Assembly: GCA_037439425.1 (NCBI GenBank)
Contig: JBBIWA010000064.1
Span: forward strand, 1 to 34,665
Source of the DNA: JBBIWA01 sp037439425
Lineage (GTDB): Bacteria > Acidobacteriota > Blastocatellia > RBC074
DNA: 34,665 nucleotides
Reading direction: 5' to 3'
This document shows, in pieces, positions 23,684-32,376 of this stretch (within the stretch, counting starts at the first letter, position 1; every line of letters begins with the position of its first letter). The translations under genes and the position numbers were made by a program. Below the pieces are notes generated by a model that was not told the origin of the DNA, did no database searches, and was given only the letters and a program-made list of their open reading frames with translations.

Positions 23684-26161
23684 ATGCTCAAATTGATCAA
23701 CCTGCCCGGCCTTTCTGAGTACGATCAGCGCAGTCACAATCTGTGGTTGACAGTAGTCTTGAGCGGTACTCTCGGAGTTTTGCTGAGCGGGTGGTGGCTC
23801 GGTGAGCTGAACTACTGGCAGTTCTGGCAACTAGTCTGCCTGGGCACAGTGATTGTTTTGACCGGGCGCTTGGCGGCAGTGATGCCAGGCACGATGGCTG
23901 CGCTGTCCCCTTCAGACACGCTCGTGTTCTTCGCGGTCTTTTTTCTGGGGACTCCAGCAGCGACTCTCCTGGCGGGTATTAATGGCTGGGTGGTGGCGCG
24001 CCGGATGGAATGCCGCTTTGAGGAACGTATCTATTACGCTGCTAACCAGTCTCTGGCGACATTGATTGCCGCCTGGTCGTTTTATGGAATCATCAATTGG
24101 GGCTGGCCCTCAGCTGTCAACAACCTGGTGGCCTGGCCAATCTCGTTAGAGCGATTGCTGATGGCAGCGCTCGTCATGCTGAGCATTCATTTTGTCCTCA
24201 CCTCGACGCCAGCAGCCACGTTTCAAGCCTGGCGGCAAAACGCAGGAGCTGGAGACCTTTGGGTGAGTCATTACCTGTGGACTTCGATTCACCTCTTTGC
24301 CACCGGCATGGCTACCACGTTGGTTTTTGTGCTAGTGAGTAATCACGGGCCAATTTGTCTTCTGGCAATGGCCCCTGTGATGGCCGGAGCTTTTGCGACC
24401 GGGCGGGTTTACTTCGACAAGATTGCAGCCACGAAGCTGCACATTGCACAGATGAATCGCTTACATCTGGCCACGGTGGAAGCATTGGCTACGGCGATTG
24501 ATGCCCAGGTTCAAACTTCACCTGCGCACGTGCGGCGGATGCAGATCTATGCTGAAGGATTGGCGCGCGTCCTCGGATTGCAAGAAAGCGAAGTACAGGC
24601 GCTGCGCGCTGGCGCTCTGTTGCACGACATCGGGAAGCTGGCTGTGCCCGATCAAATCCTCAATAAGCCAGGCAAACTCACTCCGGCTGAGTTTGAGAAG
24701 ATGAAGACCCATACCACCGTCGGAGCACAGATTGTCGAGCGCGCCGGATTCCCTTATCCCGTTGTGCCCATCGTCTGCTATCACCACGAAAGGTGGGACG
24801 GCAAAGGCTATCCGGTCGGATTGAAGGGCGAGCAGATTCCCATCACTGCGCGCATCTTAAGCGTGGTGGATTGTTTCACCTCGGCGTGCGAAGAGCGCCC
24901 TTACCGGCGCGGCCTGACGCGCGAGCAAGCCTGCAAGCTGCTCCTCGAAGAGCGCGGCAAGCACTTTGATCCGCAGCTCGTTGATGCCTTCCTCGCTCAC
25001 CTGGCCGACTTCGAGCAAGAGATCGCTGCCGCCGGATTAGCGAATAGCTCTGGCGCAGAACGGACTGAGCAAGAGAGTGACCACGAGGAGTGGCAGTATC
25101 TCAAGCAGATCCACTCAGCCCACCGCGAAGTCTATTCGCTTTATGAGATCGCGCGCAGCTTCAGTAGCACGCTGGAGTTGGACGGCGCCATTTCATTATT
25201 TGCCAGCAAGCTGCAGCAGCTCGTGCCTTTCGATACCTGCCTCGTCTGCCTGTATGACGAGGAGACAGCGGTGGCGACGGTCGAGAAAGCGATAGGCAAA
25301 TATGCAGAAGCCTTTAATGGCCGGCGTTTGTCTCCTGGTGAAGGCGGGACGGGTTGGGTGTTGGCCTCGCGCCAGCCTCTCTTCAATGCTCATCCCGCTC
25401 CCGATCTGATAGCACTCAAGGTGGAAGCTGGCGCCTTCAAAACGATGGCGGCCATGCCATTGCTGAAAGAGGATCTCTTGATAGGGGTCATCACGCTTTA
25501 CTCAGAGACTGTCACCCACTACACGGAGGATCATCTGCGCTTGCTCGAAACGCTTTCGCGCCTGGCAGCCAATTCTCTCTTCAATGCGCTGCATCACGCG
25601 GCCACCCGCGAGTCTGCCTTGACCGATCAGCTTACGGGGCTGCCCAATTCACGCGCACTTTACCTACAGTTTGAGCAAGAAGCTAATCGCGCCAATCGTC
25701 AGAATTCCCCCTTTTGCGTCCTGATGATGGACCTTGACGGATTCAAACGGATCAATGACACCTACGGCCATCAGCTTGGCGATCAATTTCTGGCAGGCAT
25801 CAGCCGGGTGATTGCGGCCGAGATGCGGAGTTACGATTTCCTGGCACGCTACGGTGGGGATGAGTTTGTTGCGATCCTGCCGGGAATGAGCAGAGCCGAT
25901 GTGGATGAGCTGACCGAGCGTATCGTCAGGGCCGTGGAAAACTACTCGCTACCTCTGCGGGGCGAACAAAATCTGCGCGTCGGGATCAGCATCGGCTCCG
26001 CGCGCTATCCGACCGAAGGCACCTCGCTTGATCGTTTGTTGCGGCTTGCGGATCAGTTTATGTACCGGAACAAAAAGGCCCGCCAACCTACCTCCATCGA
26101 GCCTGCGCAAAAGGGAGCGCAGGTCATCAGCCTACCCCATTCGCGCGGGGGCAGAAGTTGA
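23684..26161 (+). CDS. Membrane HD-GYP / GAF / GGDEF cyclic-di-GMP signalling protein
   Basis: An 825-residue protein with four parts. An N-terminal block of about seven membrane helices (1-245) probably senses a signal. An HD-GYP domain (about 260-440) has HDIGK near 314 and HHERWDGKGYP near 367; these sites degrade c-di-GMP. A GAF domain (about 485-640) follows. A GGDEF domain (about 660-815) has DLDGFKRINDTYGH and the intact motif RYGGDEF near 723; this site makes c-di-GMP. Both opposing catalytic motifs look intact. The ATG at 23684 is preferred over TTG 23663; no ribosome site is visible. The downstream DUF374 gene starts 100 bp later. Confidence 0.93.
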   Translation: MLKLINLPGLSEYDQRSHNLWLTVVLSGTLGVLLSGWWLGELNYWQFWQLVCLGTVIVLTGRLAAVMPGTMAALSPSDTLVFFAVFFLGTPAATLLAGINGWVVARRMECRFEERIYYAANQSLATLIAAWSFYGIINWGWPSAVNNLVAWPISLERLLMAALVMLSIHFVLTSTPAATFQAWRQNAGAGDLWVSHYLWTSIHLFATGMATTLVFVLVSNHGPICLLAMAPVMAGAFATGRVYFDKIAATKLHIAQMNRLHLATVEALATAIDAQVQTSPAHVRRMQIYAEGLARVLGLQESEVQALRAGALLHDIGKLAVPDQILNKPGKLTPAEFEKMKTHTTVGAQIVERAGFPYPVVPIVCYHHERWDGKGYPVGLKGEQIPITARILSVVDCFTSACEERPYRRGLTREQACKLLLEERGKHFDPQLVDAFLAHLADFEQEIAAAGLANSSGAERTEQESDHEEWQYLKQIHSAHREVYSLYEIARSFSSTLELDGAISLFASKLQQLVPFDTCLVCLYDEETAVATVEKAIGKYAEAFNGRRLSPGEGGTGWVLASRQPLFNAHPAPDLIALKVEAGAFKTMAAMPLLKEDLLIGVITLYSETVTHYTEDHLRLLETLSRLAANSLFNALHHAATRESALTDQLTGLPNSRALYLQFEQEANRANRQNSPFCVLMMDLDGFKRINDTYGHQLGDQFLAGISRVIAAEMRSYDFLARYGGDEFVAILPGMSRADVDELTERIVRAVENYSLPLRGEQNLRVGISIGSARYPTEGTSLDRLLRLADQFMYRNKKARQPTSIEPAQKGAQVISLPHSRGGRS

Positions 26162-26260
26162 TGAATGGTTGCTGGCCAGGTATGAATTGAGTAAGCTATC
26201 TTGCCGGATGCGATCTCCAGGAATTGCTCAATATTTCTTGGCGAATGACCGGTTCCCGAC

Positions 26261-27028
26261 ATGGCTACCCTTCAAGCTATCAAGCCAGATGCTGAACGAA
26301 CAGAGGATCTGCTTCAGCGTCTGGACACCTTTGCCGACCTTTCTCAGTACACCTTCAAGCAACGCTTGATCATTCGCCTGGCGGGATGGCTACTTTATTG
26401 GTTGATCCGCGCCATTGGGGCGACGCTGCGTTTTGAAGTTACCGGGCGCGAACATCTGCCTGAGAAAGAGCCAGTGATCTTCTGTTTCTGGCACAATCGC
26501 ATTCCTGTAGCGACTTACTTCTGGCAGCGGCGAGGCATTGTGGTGATGTCGAGCCTCAGCTTTGACTCCGAATACATCGCCCGCTTCATCCAGCGGTTCG
26601 GCTACGGTGCAGCGCGCGGCAGCTCCACTCGCGGCGCACGCGGAGCATTGATCCAGATGATTCGCGCCGTCAAGGCCGGGCGCAGCACTGCTTTCACCGT
26701 TGATGGCCCGCATGGCCCGCTTTACGAAGCCAAACCTGGCGCCTTGTTACTGGCCGCTAAAACCGGGGCCGCCATCTTGCCCTTTTCCATCTCGCTTGAT
26801 CGCTACTGGCGCTTGCCGAGCTGGGATGGGATTCAGATCCCCAAGCCCTTCGCGCGCGCTGTGGTCGTAATTGGCGAGCGATTCTACGTCCGCCAAGACG
26901 AGGACGATTACAGCGCCATGCAACAACGCTTGCAACGCGTGCTTGATGAGCTGCGCAGGCGCGGCGACGAGTGGTGGCAGAAGGCAACTCCCACCGCGCA
27001 GACGGAGGAAAAAACACGAAGTGCCTGA
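26261..27028 (+). CDS. DUF374 family lysophospholipid acyltransferase-like protein
   Basis: A 255-residue protein matching DUF374 (PF04028), related to LpxL-type acyltransferases of lipid A or other envelope lipids. One hydrophobic helix (IRLAGWLLYWLIRAIGATL) anchors it to the membrane. The family motifs PVIFCFWHNRI, ARGSSTRGARGAL, FTVDGPHGPLYEAKPGALLLA and a late PFARAVVVIGERF are present. The acceptor is unknown. There is no clear ribosome site. It follows the c-di-GMP gene on the same strand and may be cotranscribed. Confidence 0.9.
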   Translation: MATLQAIKPDAERTEDLLQRLDTFADLSQYTFKQRLIIRLAGWLLYWLIRAIGATLRFEVTGREHLPEKEPVIFCFWHNRIPVATYFWQRRGIVVMSSLSFDSEYIARFIQRFGYGAARGSSTRGARGALIQMIRAVKAGRSTAFTVDGPHGPLYEAKPGALLLAAKTGAAILPFSISLDRYWRLPSWDGIQIPKPFARAVVVIGERFYVRQDEDDYSAMQQRLQRVLDELRRRGDEWWQKATPTAQTEEKTRSA

Positions 27029-27045
27029 TCTTTTTACACTCGCGT

Positions 27046-27068
27046 AGTATCGTAGCGATCAGCGCTAC
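27046..27068. terminator. Possible short hairpin between convergent genes
   Basis: GTAGCG and CGCTAC flank ATCAG at about 27051-27067, overlapping the stop of the minus-strand gene and followed on the plus strand by a T-containing run (TTGATTTTC). The stem is only 6 bp, so a terminator role for the plus-strand gene is weakly supported. Confidence 0.3.
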
Positions 27069-29299
27069 TTGATTTTCACCTTCACCGGGTTAGCCTTTCT
27101 CTCACTCACCGAGAGCACCAGATCAACCAGCCCTGAGACACCGGCGGGAATTTGTGTATTAATCTGATCAAGCCCAACGAAATCTTTCTGCGCGCCGAAA
27201 TAATGGACAGGAGCGTTGATCCCGCCGATGGTGATTTTAACCGTGCCCGTAGCAGCGCGTCTGATGCCCGTGCCGAACAGCACCAGATACTCTCCCGCAT
27301 TGACTTCATTCGACGTGCCATCCGGATTTCCCACCACCCGGTAGCTGAGACCGTCGGCTGTAACCAGCGCTGCCGGAGCGCCCCGGCCCTGAGCATTGGC
27401 CGTGAAGATGCTGGGCGCTGTCGTGGTGATTTCCAGTGTGCTGCGCGAAAGCGTGCCATCGCCGGCGGTAATTTCAATCACTGCGGTTCCAGTCTGAGTG
27501 GCAGACGGAATCATAAAGTTGACCTGCAATGGCGAGACGAAGAAGAGCGGGGCCAGCACCCCGTTAACTCGCACGCTCGTCCCACCCAGGGAAGCCGGCA
27601 GAGGAAGTGAAGTCGCCGCCGCGGTGGTAGTAGCAAGCTTGGAACCGAAAGCGGCGACGATGGCTTCCGGCGCCACAGATTCCAGCGCGTAACTGGCTGC
27701 CGAGACCGCAGCTAATGAAAGAGCCGTTCCAGCGCGCGTGAATCTCTTGGCTGCTGATCTCACACCATCGGGATTGAGCACTGTTACTTCCACTGGCTGG
27801 CCCGGCGGAGCGTAAACGCGCCACAGCTCACTTGAGATCAACTTTGATGATGAGCTTGCTGCCTCGACGCGAGTGTCGCTCAAGCTGCGCCCGTTGATTT
27901 CAATATCCGCGCCGGGCAGGAACCCGCTCCCGTTCACGATCAGGTTGCTGTCCTGATCAACTATAACCCCTGTAAGCTGTGGTGACGAGATGGGCAGATT
28001 TTCAGTATCCAGCGTGTAGCCCAGAAAAGCGATACACATTTCATCGGTCGTCTCTTCGCCCCACCTCACTTCCTTGGGCGGCGAGTTGGGATTGTTGGGA
28101 TTACTGGCTGAATTGTCATAGTAGGCTGTCACTTCGATGTTGGAGCCTGCCGGAATCGCCACGGGTTGCTGGTAATTGTAAGTCCCCTGCCAGTTGAAGT
28201 CCCAATCAGTGATATGGATCAGACATTGAGTCGCCTGGCCTGGCGGCGTGAACTCGACTTTCATCTCGCGGCCCAGCAGATGCATATGCGGCGTGATGGA
28301 GATCAGATGAACGTCAGGCACGAGGAAAGGCGGCAATGAAGCAGTGACCTGATAGCGTTTTTCGCCCGGCGGGATTCTGAAAGTAGTATTGAGCACGGGC
28401 GCATAGCGCAGCTCTTTTCTCACAGGCGCTTTCGAGAAGTAGAGACCGATCTGCGTGCGATCTGATTCCGGGTTGCCAGCCGGATGATAATGCACCTGCA
28501 ATACCACGCGGGCATTATTGGGCAGCCTCGATCCGACTCCATCCACTAAAAAGTAGGGGCGCGCTCCCGGAGCCCATCCACCCAAGATATTAGCACTATC
28601 GAAGCCTGGACCACCGAAACAGCTATAGCCTGGGCCCAGGTCTCTCGCATCCAGGTCGGCCGAAATGCCGCTGGTATCAAGGTAGGCGATGACGTGATGA
28701 ACGATACGGCGATTTCCGGGGCGCACATCAATCGCACTGACAAAGCGGTCGCCGCGCAACGCGGTCGGAATGCTGAAACAGCGATAGGTATCTTTGCCGG
28801 TCGGGGGCGTGTAATCGGTCTCAGGTATGATGATCAGGTCGGGCAAGCCTAGCGTCCAGCCGTCCGGGAAACTGAGCTGTGGCGGCAAATCAGCCGGATC
28901 ACCTTCGGGCGCGCCGGCGTCCACCCACTGCGTCAAAGTAGCAATCTCTTCTTCGGTCAATTGGCGCACATCGCGAAACTCTCCACAGCCCGGCGCAGGT
29001 TTCCACGGCGGCATTTTGCGCGTAATGACTGCTTCGCGGATAGCCACAGCCCAGGGCCGCGTCTCCTGATAGCTCATCATCGAGAACGGTGCGATGTCGC
29101 CAGGGTGGTGGCAAGACTGGCAGTGCTTCTGCAAGATGCGCACGACCTCTCGGCTGAAAGTCGGCACCTGGCCTTGAGCCGTTTTTTTAGCTTCAGGGGA
29201 CGAGGTAGGCGCGGTATCCCAGGCAGCCGGCTCGAGAATCGCAGCGATGCCGAGTAAGGTATAGATTGCGATCGGTAATCGTTTGACGGTCCGCTTCAT
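27065..29299 (-). CDS. Secreted cytochrome c / copper type II monooxygenase-like / TIGR03437 fusion
   Basis: A 744-residue exported protein with a signal segment (about 8-25). A c-type haem site follows, C60-C63-H64 (HCQSCH) with likely axial methionine M96 (RKMPPW). A copper-monooxygenase-like module (about 150-430) has HH at 201-202, H270 and H272 (QVHYHP), H338 and H340 (TPHMHLLG) and M421 (DEMC). These match the two copper sites of peptidylglycine-hydroxylase-like enzymes. A link like an IPT/TIG domain comes next, and the last 220 residues are the TIGR03437 domain (VNGVLAPLFFVSPLQVNFMI, GTGIR), typical of Acidobacteriota. Haem could feed electrons to copper. The substrate is unknown. Confidence 0.85.
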   Translation of the reverse strand: MKRTVKRLPIAIYTLLGIAAILEPAAWDTAPTSSPEAKKTAQGQVPTFSREVVRILQKHCQSCHHPGDIAPFSMMSYQETRPWAVAIREAVITRKMPPWKPAPGCGEFRDVRQLTEEEIATLTQWVDAGAPEGDPADLPPQLSFPDGWTLGLPDLIIIPETDYTPPTGKDTYRCFSIPTALRGDRFVSAIDVRPGNRRIVHHVIAYLDTSGISADLDARDLGPGYSCFGGPGFDSANILGGWAPGARPYFLVDGVGSRLPNNARVVLQVHYHPAGNPESDRTQIGLYFSKAPVRKELRYAPVLNTTFRIPPGEKRYQVTASLPPFLVPDVHLISITPHMHLLGREMKVEFTPPGQATQCLIHITDWDFNWQGTYNYQQPVAIPAGSNIEVTAYYDNSASNPNNPNSPPKEVRWGEETTDEMCIAFLGYTLDTENLPISSPQLTGVIVDQDSNLIVNGSGFLPGADIEINGRSLSDTRVEAASSSSKLISSELWRVYAPPGQPVEVTVLNPDGVRSAAKRFTRAGTALSLAAVSAASYALESVAPEAIVAAFGSKLATTTAAATSLPLPASLGGTSVRVNGVLAPLFFVSPLQVNFMIPSATQTGTAVIEITAGDGTLSRSTLEITTTAPSIFTANAQGRGAPAALVTADGLSYRVVGNPDGTSNEVNAGEYLVLFGTGIRRAATGTVKITIGGINAPVHYFGAQKDFVGLDQINTQIPAGVSGLVDLVLSVSERKANPVKVKIK

Positions 29300-29350
29300 C
29301 GGGGCCTCCGGTAGCTAGGCGTGTCGTATAAATGCAGCTCAAATTCAGAG

Positions 29351-29380
29351 TGCCTTTCAACCCAGTTGAGTTGAAAGGCA
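29351..29380. promoter_or_regulatory. Perfect 11-bp inverted repeat upstream of the monooxygenase-like gene
   Basis: TGCCTTTCAAC (29351-29361) and GTTGAAAGGCA (29370-29380) flank an 8-nt loop. It lies about 50 bp upstream of the gene starting at 29299. It could be an operator, or a terminator for the gene that ends at 29670. No T-run follows on the minus strand. Confidence 0.5.
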
Positions 29381-29534
29381 TTTCGATGTTTGATTGGGCA
29401 GTAGCGCATCACAGCAGGCTGCAACTGGCCAGAGCAGGCGCGGCCGGTTCTATTTTCCTGCCGCGAAATCACACGAAGGCGTACGATCCGACAGCTCGAG
29501 CCTTTCAAACGTCCTCACGAATGTAGAGATGTCT

Positions 29535-29650
29535 CGGATGCAGCCGTCCCGCTTTAGCTGGCGCAGTTGCGACGACGAAGTGCTTGCAGTGGTGCTTGAG
29601 CACGCAATCCCGGATGCAGCCGTCCCGCTTTAGCTGGCGCAGTTGCGACG
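29535..29650 (+). repeat. Exact 40-bp direct repeat, 76 bp apart
   Basis: 29535-29574 and 29611-29650 are identical (CGGATGCAGCCGTCCCGCTT at their start). The 36-bp spacer is unrelated. The rest of 29300-29669 shows no gene. The repeat lies just past the end of the hydrolase gene. Confidence 0.85.
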
Positions 29651-29669
29651 CTCACTTGAACCCGGTTAC

Positions 29670-30587
29670 TCATCGCGCCAGCCACATCTTGATCGTGCGC
29701 GTCACCATCTCTGAGGCATCTTGCTGAACAAAGTGGCCTGCGCCAGGAATGGTCACCAGCGTCAAATCCTTCTCTACCCACTCCCAGGTATTGTTGAGCG
29801 CGCCAGGTAGCAGTGCCGTATCATTCAGCCCGTGAATCATCAGCACCGGCATCTTGACTTTCACCACTGGCGAAGTGTCTTCCGTGTAAGGTTCGCGCGG
29901 GTAGTTGCGCTTGTAGTAGTTGAGCATGGCTTCAAAATCAGACCGCTTGAAGGCCTCAATGTACTTCTCTTTCGCTTTCGGATCCTTGACCCAGAAGGCG
30001 AGGCCCTCAGCAGTCAAATTCTTGTGTGCATCCGGTTGCTGGAAGTTGCGCGCATACTGGCTATTTTTCTGTTGTTGCGGATTGTTGGCCAGCTCGCGCC
30101 TCAGGCCGCGCGGATGCGGCAAGTTGAGGATGATCAGTTTCTCGACCACGTCAGGTCGCATCATCGCCAGCGTCCAGGCTACTGCTCCGCCCCAATCGTG
30201 TCCGACGATGATCGCGCGTTCGCGCCCTAGATGTTTGATCACCGCTATGACATCGCCAACAAGCAGGCTCATATCGTAGTTTTCCACTCCTTTCGGTTTG
30301 TCGCTCAGGTTATAGCCCCGCATATCAATCGCCACAACCTGGTAGTTGGCCGAGAGGGCCTCCATCTGATCGCGCCATGAGTACCAGAAATCCGGAAAGC
30401 CGTGAATCATCACAATCAGGGGAGCATTGCCAGATTTGGGGCCAAGACTGGCGTAATGGATCTTCACGCCACCCGAATCGGCGTAACCGTGCTCGACGCG
30501 CTTGTCGAGATCTGAATCGGCTACTGCGATAGCGCTTGAGAAAGTTAATGCTGCCAATAGAGAGAGAGTCAGGGCAAGTGATCTCAT
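29670..30587 (-). CDS. Secreted epoxide hydrolase-like alpha/beta hydrolase
   Basis: A 305-residue protein with a signal peptide (about 1-23). HGFPDFWYSW (62-71) is the oxyanion motif of epoxide hydrolases and haloalkane dehalogenases. The nucleophile is aspartate (D131 in GHDWGGA), with D256 (HGLNDTALLPG) and H285 (PGAGHF) completing the triad. A cap region (about 165-235) contains tyrosines that could activate an epoxide. An epoxide hydrolase is the best guess, with a dehalogenase as alternative. The start at 30587 has GGAG 8 nt upstream; the frame is open to 30623 into a repeat. Confidence 0.87.
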   Translation of the reverse strand: MRSLALTLSLLAALTFSSAIAVADSDLDKRVEHGYADSGGVKIHYASLGPKSGNAPLIVMIHGFPDFWYSWRDQMEALSANYQVVAIDMRGYNLSDKPKGVENYDMSLLVGDVIAVIKHLGRERAIIVGHDWGGAVAWTLAMMRPDVVEKLIILNLPHPRGLRRELANNPQQQKNSQYARNFQQPDAHKNLTAEGLAFWVKDPKAKEKYIEAFKRSDFEAMLNYYKRNYPREPYTEDTSPVVKVKMPVLMIHGLNDTALLPGALNNTWEWVEKDLTLVTIPGAGHFVQQDASEMVTRTIKMWLAR

Positions 30588-30610
30588 TGTGATTCTCCTT
30601 CTCAGAAAAT

Positions 30611-30714
30611 CCTGGGCAGGCACGCCTCCGGCGTGCTCGTCTAGTTAAGAGTGAAAATCCTGCACGCTCGCGAGCGTGCTTGCCTGCGCGCAGCGCGCAA
30701 GCAAGCGCTCGTGA
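30611..30714 (-). repeat. Dispersed three-hairpin repeat, copy B
   Basis: The inverse of copy A (20970-21075). It carries the hairpin GCACGCC/GGCGTGC, the shared core TAAGAGTGAAAATCCTGCAC, the perfect palindrome GCACGCTCGCGAGCGTGC and a GCGCGCAGCGCGC palindrome. Copy A has lost symmetry in the middle palindrome, so this copy looks the better preserved. It lies between the epoxide-hydrolase-like gene and the M20 peptidase gene. Confidence 0.85.
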
Positions 30715-30761
30715 ACCTTTCATCCTTTCCCCCGCGCTGCGTGAGCAGCCCGGAGAGCTTC

Positions 30762-32036
30762 TCAGAAGATGCCGGGCGCAGCGCTTGGTCCGCCCTCCAT
30801 GTGGGCAAGCCCGCTCAGCGCCAGAGCCAGCAGCAATGCGCGCCGATAGCCAAGTTCACGGCCAGCCGGTTCGTACCATTCGCTCAATCGGTGCGAATCG
30901 CCAGAGCGACCGCCCACGCCGATGGTGATCGCCGGGATACCCAGGCTGATCGGAATGTTCGCATCGGTCGAAGCGCGATTGAGCGTCGGCGTGATCCCCA
31001 GCGCGAGCGAGACTTCAATCGCCGTGCGCACCAGCAAGCCGTCGCGCGGGGTTTCACCTGAAGGGCGATCCCCGATTAACCTGATATCCACACTGAGACT
31101 CTGCCCCGAAGCGGCACGCAGCGCATTTTCATCAGCGATGGCTTGTGTGATGGCGTTGAGCAAGAATTCTTCCAGACGCGCCAGTTCGGCCTCTGAAGCG
31201 GAGCGCAAATCAACATCCATCCCGGCGCGCTGCGGGATGACATTGACCGATTCGCCGCCTTCGATCCGTCCGACGTTGTAGGTTGTGCGCGGCTCAACTG
31301 GCGCGCGATAATCGGCCAGTCGTGCCACGATGCGCCCCAGCGCGTGTACCGGATTGACCACGCCGAAATCGCCCCAACTGTGACCGCCTGGCCCTTCCAG
31401 GACTACGCGGTAGCGGCGCGAGCCTAGCGCCTGATATGTGATGTGCTCGATGCCAGGGCCATCGAATGAGATGAAAGCAGAAACCCGGCCAGCCAATCTC
31501 CCTTCGCTGAAGAGATGGCGCACGCCGCGCAGATTCCCCTCCCCTTCTTCACCCACAGTCGCGACAAAGGCAATGGTGCCGTGCAGCCTGAGTTCGGCTG
31601 CGTTGAGCGTCTGGATCATTCCTATAAGCGCTGCCAGGCCCGCTCCGTTATCTGCGATTCCTGGCGCGCACAGCCGCGCGCCTTCGCGCCGCACCTTCAC
31701 GTCAGTCCCTTCCGGAAAGACTGTATCCAGATGTGCTGAAAGCACCACGAGTGGCTCTTCCGTCTCGCCACGATAGAAGCCAAGCACATTACCTTCGGTG
31801 TCAGTATGAACCTCGGCCAGGCCGAGCTCCGCGAAACGGCCAGCGAAGTAGCGAGCGCGTTCCTGCTCTTTGAAAGGTGGCGCGGGAATTTCGCAGATGC
31901 GAATGTGCTCGGCGGTGAAGCGTTCAGCTGAGGCATCAATAAAGGCAAAAGCGCGCGCTACTGCTTCGCTGCGCAAGAGCGCAGTTATTATGTCAGGGTG
32001 GCGGCGGTCAGCGATGGAGAGAAGAGAGACAGGCAT
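30762..32036 (-). CDS. M20 family metallopeptidase
   Basis: A 424-residue two-zinc exopeptidase or deacylase of the PepT/ArgE group. Metal ligands appear in order: H102 (LSAHLDTVFP), D129 (GIADNGAG), E163-E164 (GEEGEGN, catalytic and metal), D192 (SFDGPG) and H382 (SGDSHRLSEW). The dimerisation domain is between about 205 and 315 (GGHSWGDFG... GMDVDLRS). No signal peptide, so cytoplasmic. Its ATG abuts the stop codon of a 57-aa gene, and AGGAA lies inside that gene, so translation is probably coupled. Confidence 0.9.
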   Translation of the reverse strand: MPVSLLSIADRRHPDIITALLRSEAVARAFAFIDASAERFTAEHIRICEIPAPPFKEQERARYFAGRFAELGLAEVHTDTEGNVLGFYRGETEEPLVVLSAHLDTVFPEGTDVKVRREGARLCAPGIADNGAGLAALIGMIQTLNAAELRLHGTIAFVATVGEEGEGNLRGVRHLFSEGRLAGRVSAFISFDGPGIEHITYQALGSRRYRVVLEGPGGHSWGDFGVVNPVHALGRIVARLADYRAPVEPRTTYNVGRIEGGESVNVIPQRAGMDVDLRSASEAELARLEEFLLNAITQAIADENALRAASGQSLSVDIRLIGDRPSGETPRDGLLVRTAIEVSLALGITPTLNRASTDANIPISLGIPAITIGVGGRSGDSHRLSEWYEPAGRELGYRRALLLALALSGLAHMEGGPSAAPGIF

Positions 32037-32210
32037 TTAGTATTTTTCCTGGTCCATTGGCTCAAAAGGTCGGTTAAGCTCCAGGCTGTCTTCATTAGAG
32101 TCAAGTAACAGGGCTATATCCGTTAGAGTCGCACCGGTATTTGGGTCTCGCAAAACCATTCGCGCCAAAGGTGCGGGTGGGTTAAACCCTACTGTCTCAT
32201 CTGCTGGCAT
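32037..32210 (-). CDS. 57-aa hypothetical protein coupled to the M20 peptidase
   Basis: A small acidic protein (MPADETVGFNPPAPLARMVL, then NEDSLELNRPFEPMD) that I do not recognise. The start at 32210 has AAAGGAG 8 nt upstream, better than any in the longer frame to 32303. Its TAA is directly followed by the peptidase ATG, so the two form one operon. The hydrophobic-acidic C-terminal half could fold against a partner. An antitoxin-like or accessory role is possible by size only. Confidence 0.6.
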   Translation of the reverse strand: MPADETVGFNPPAPLARMVLRDPNTGATLTDIALLLDSNEDSLELNRPFEPMDQEKY

Positions 32211-32376
32211 CAGAGGTCTCCTTTGGCCGGAGTGAGCATACCTTACAGAGCGGCTCATTGAGGGAGAGCTGCTCGCTACCGCTCGCGCTAGTGAAAAACG
32301 CAAGGCGAAATGCTCGGCATTCTGCGGTTCGGCTGATCTCCCAATTTCTCCCTTCCACGGAGTAATCTTCGCTTCA

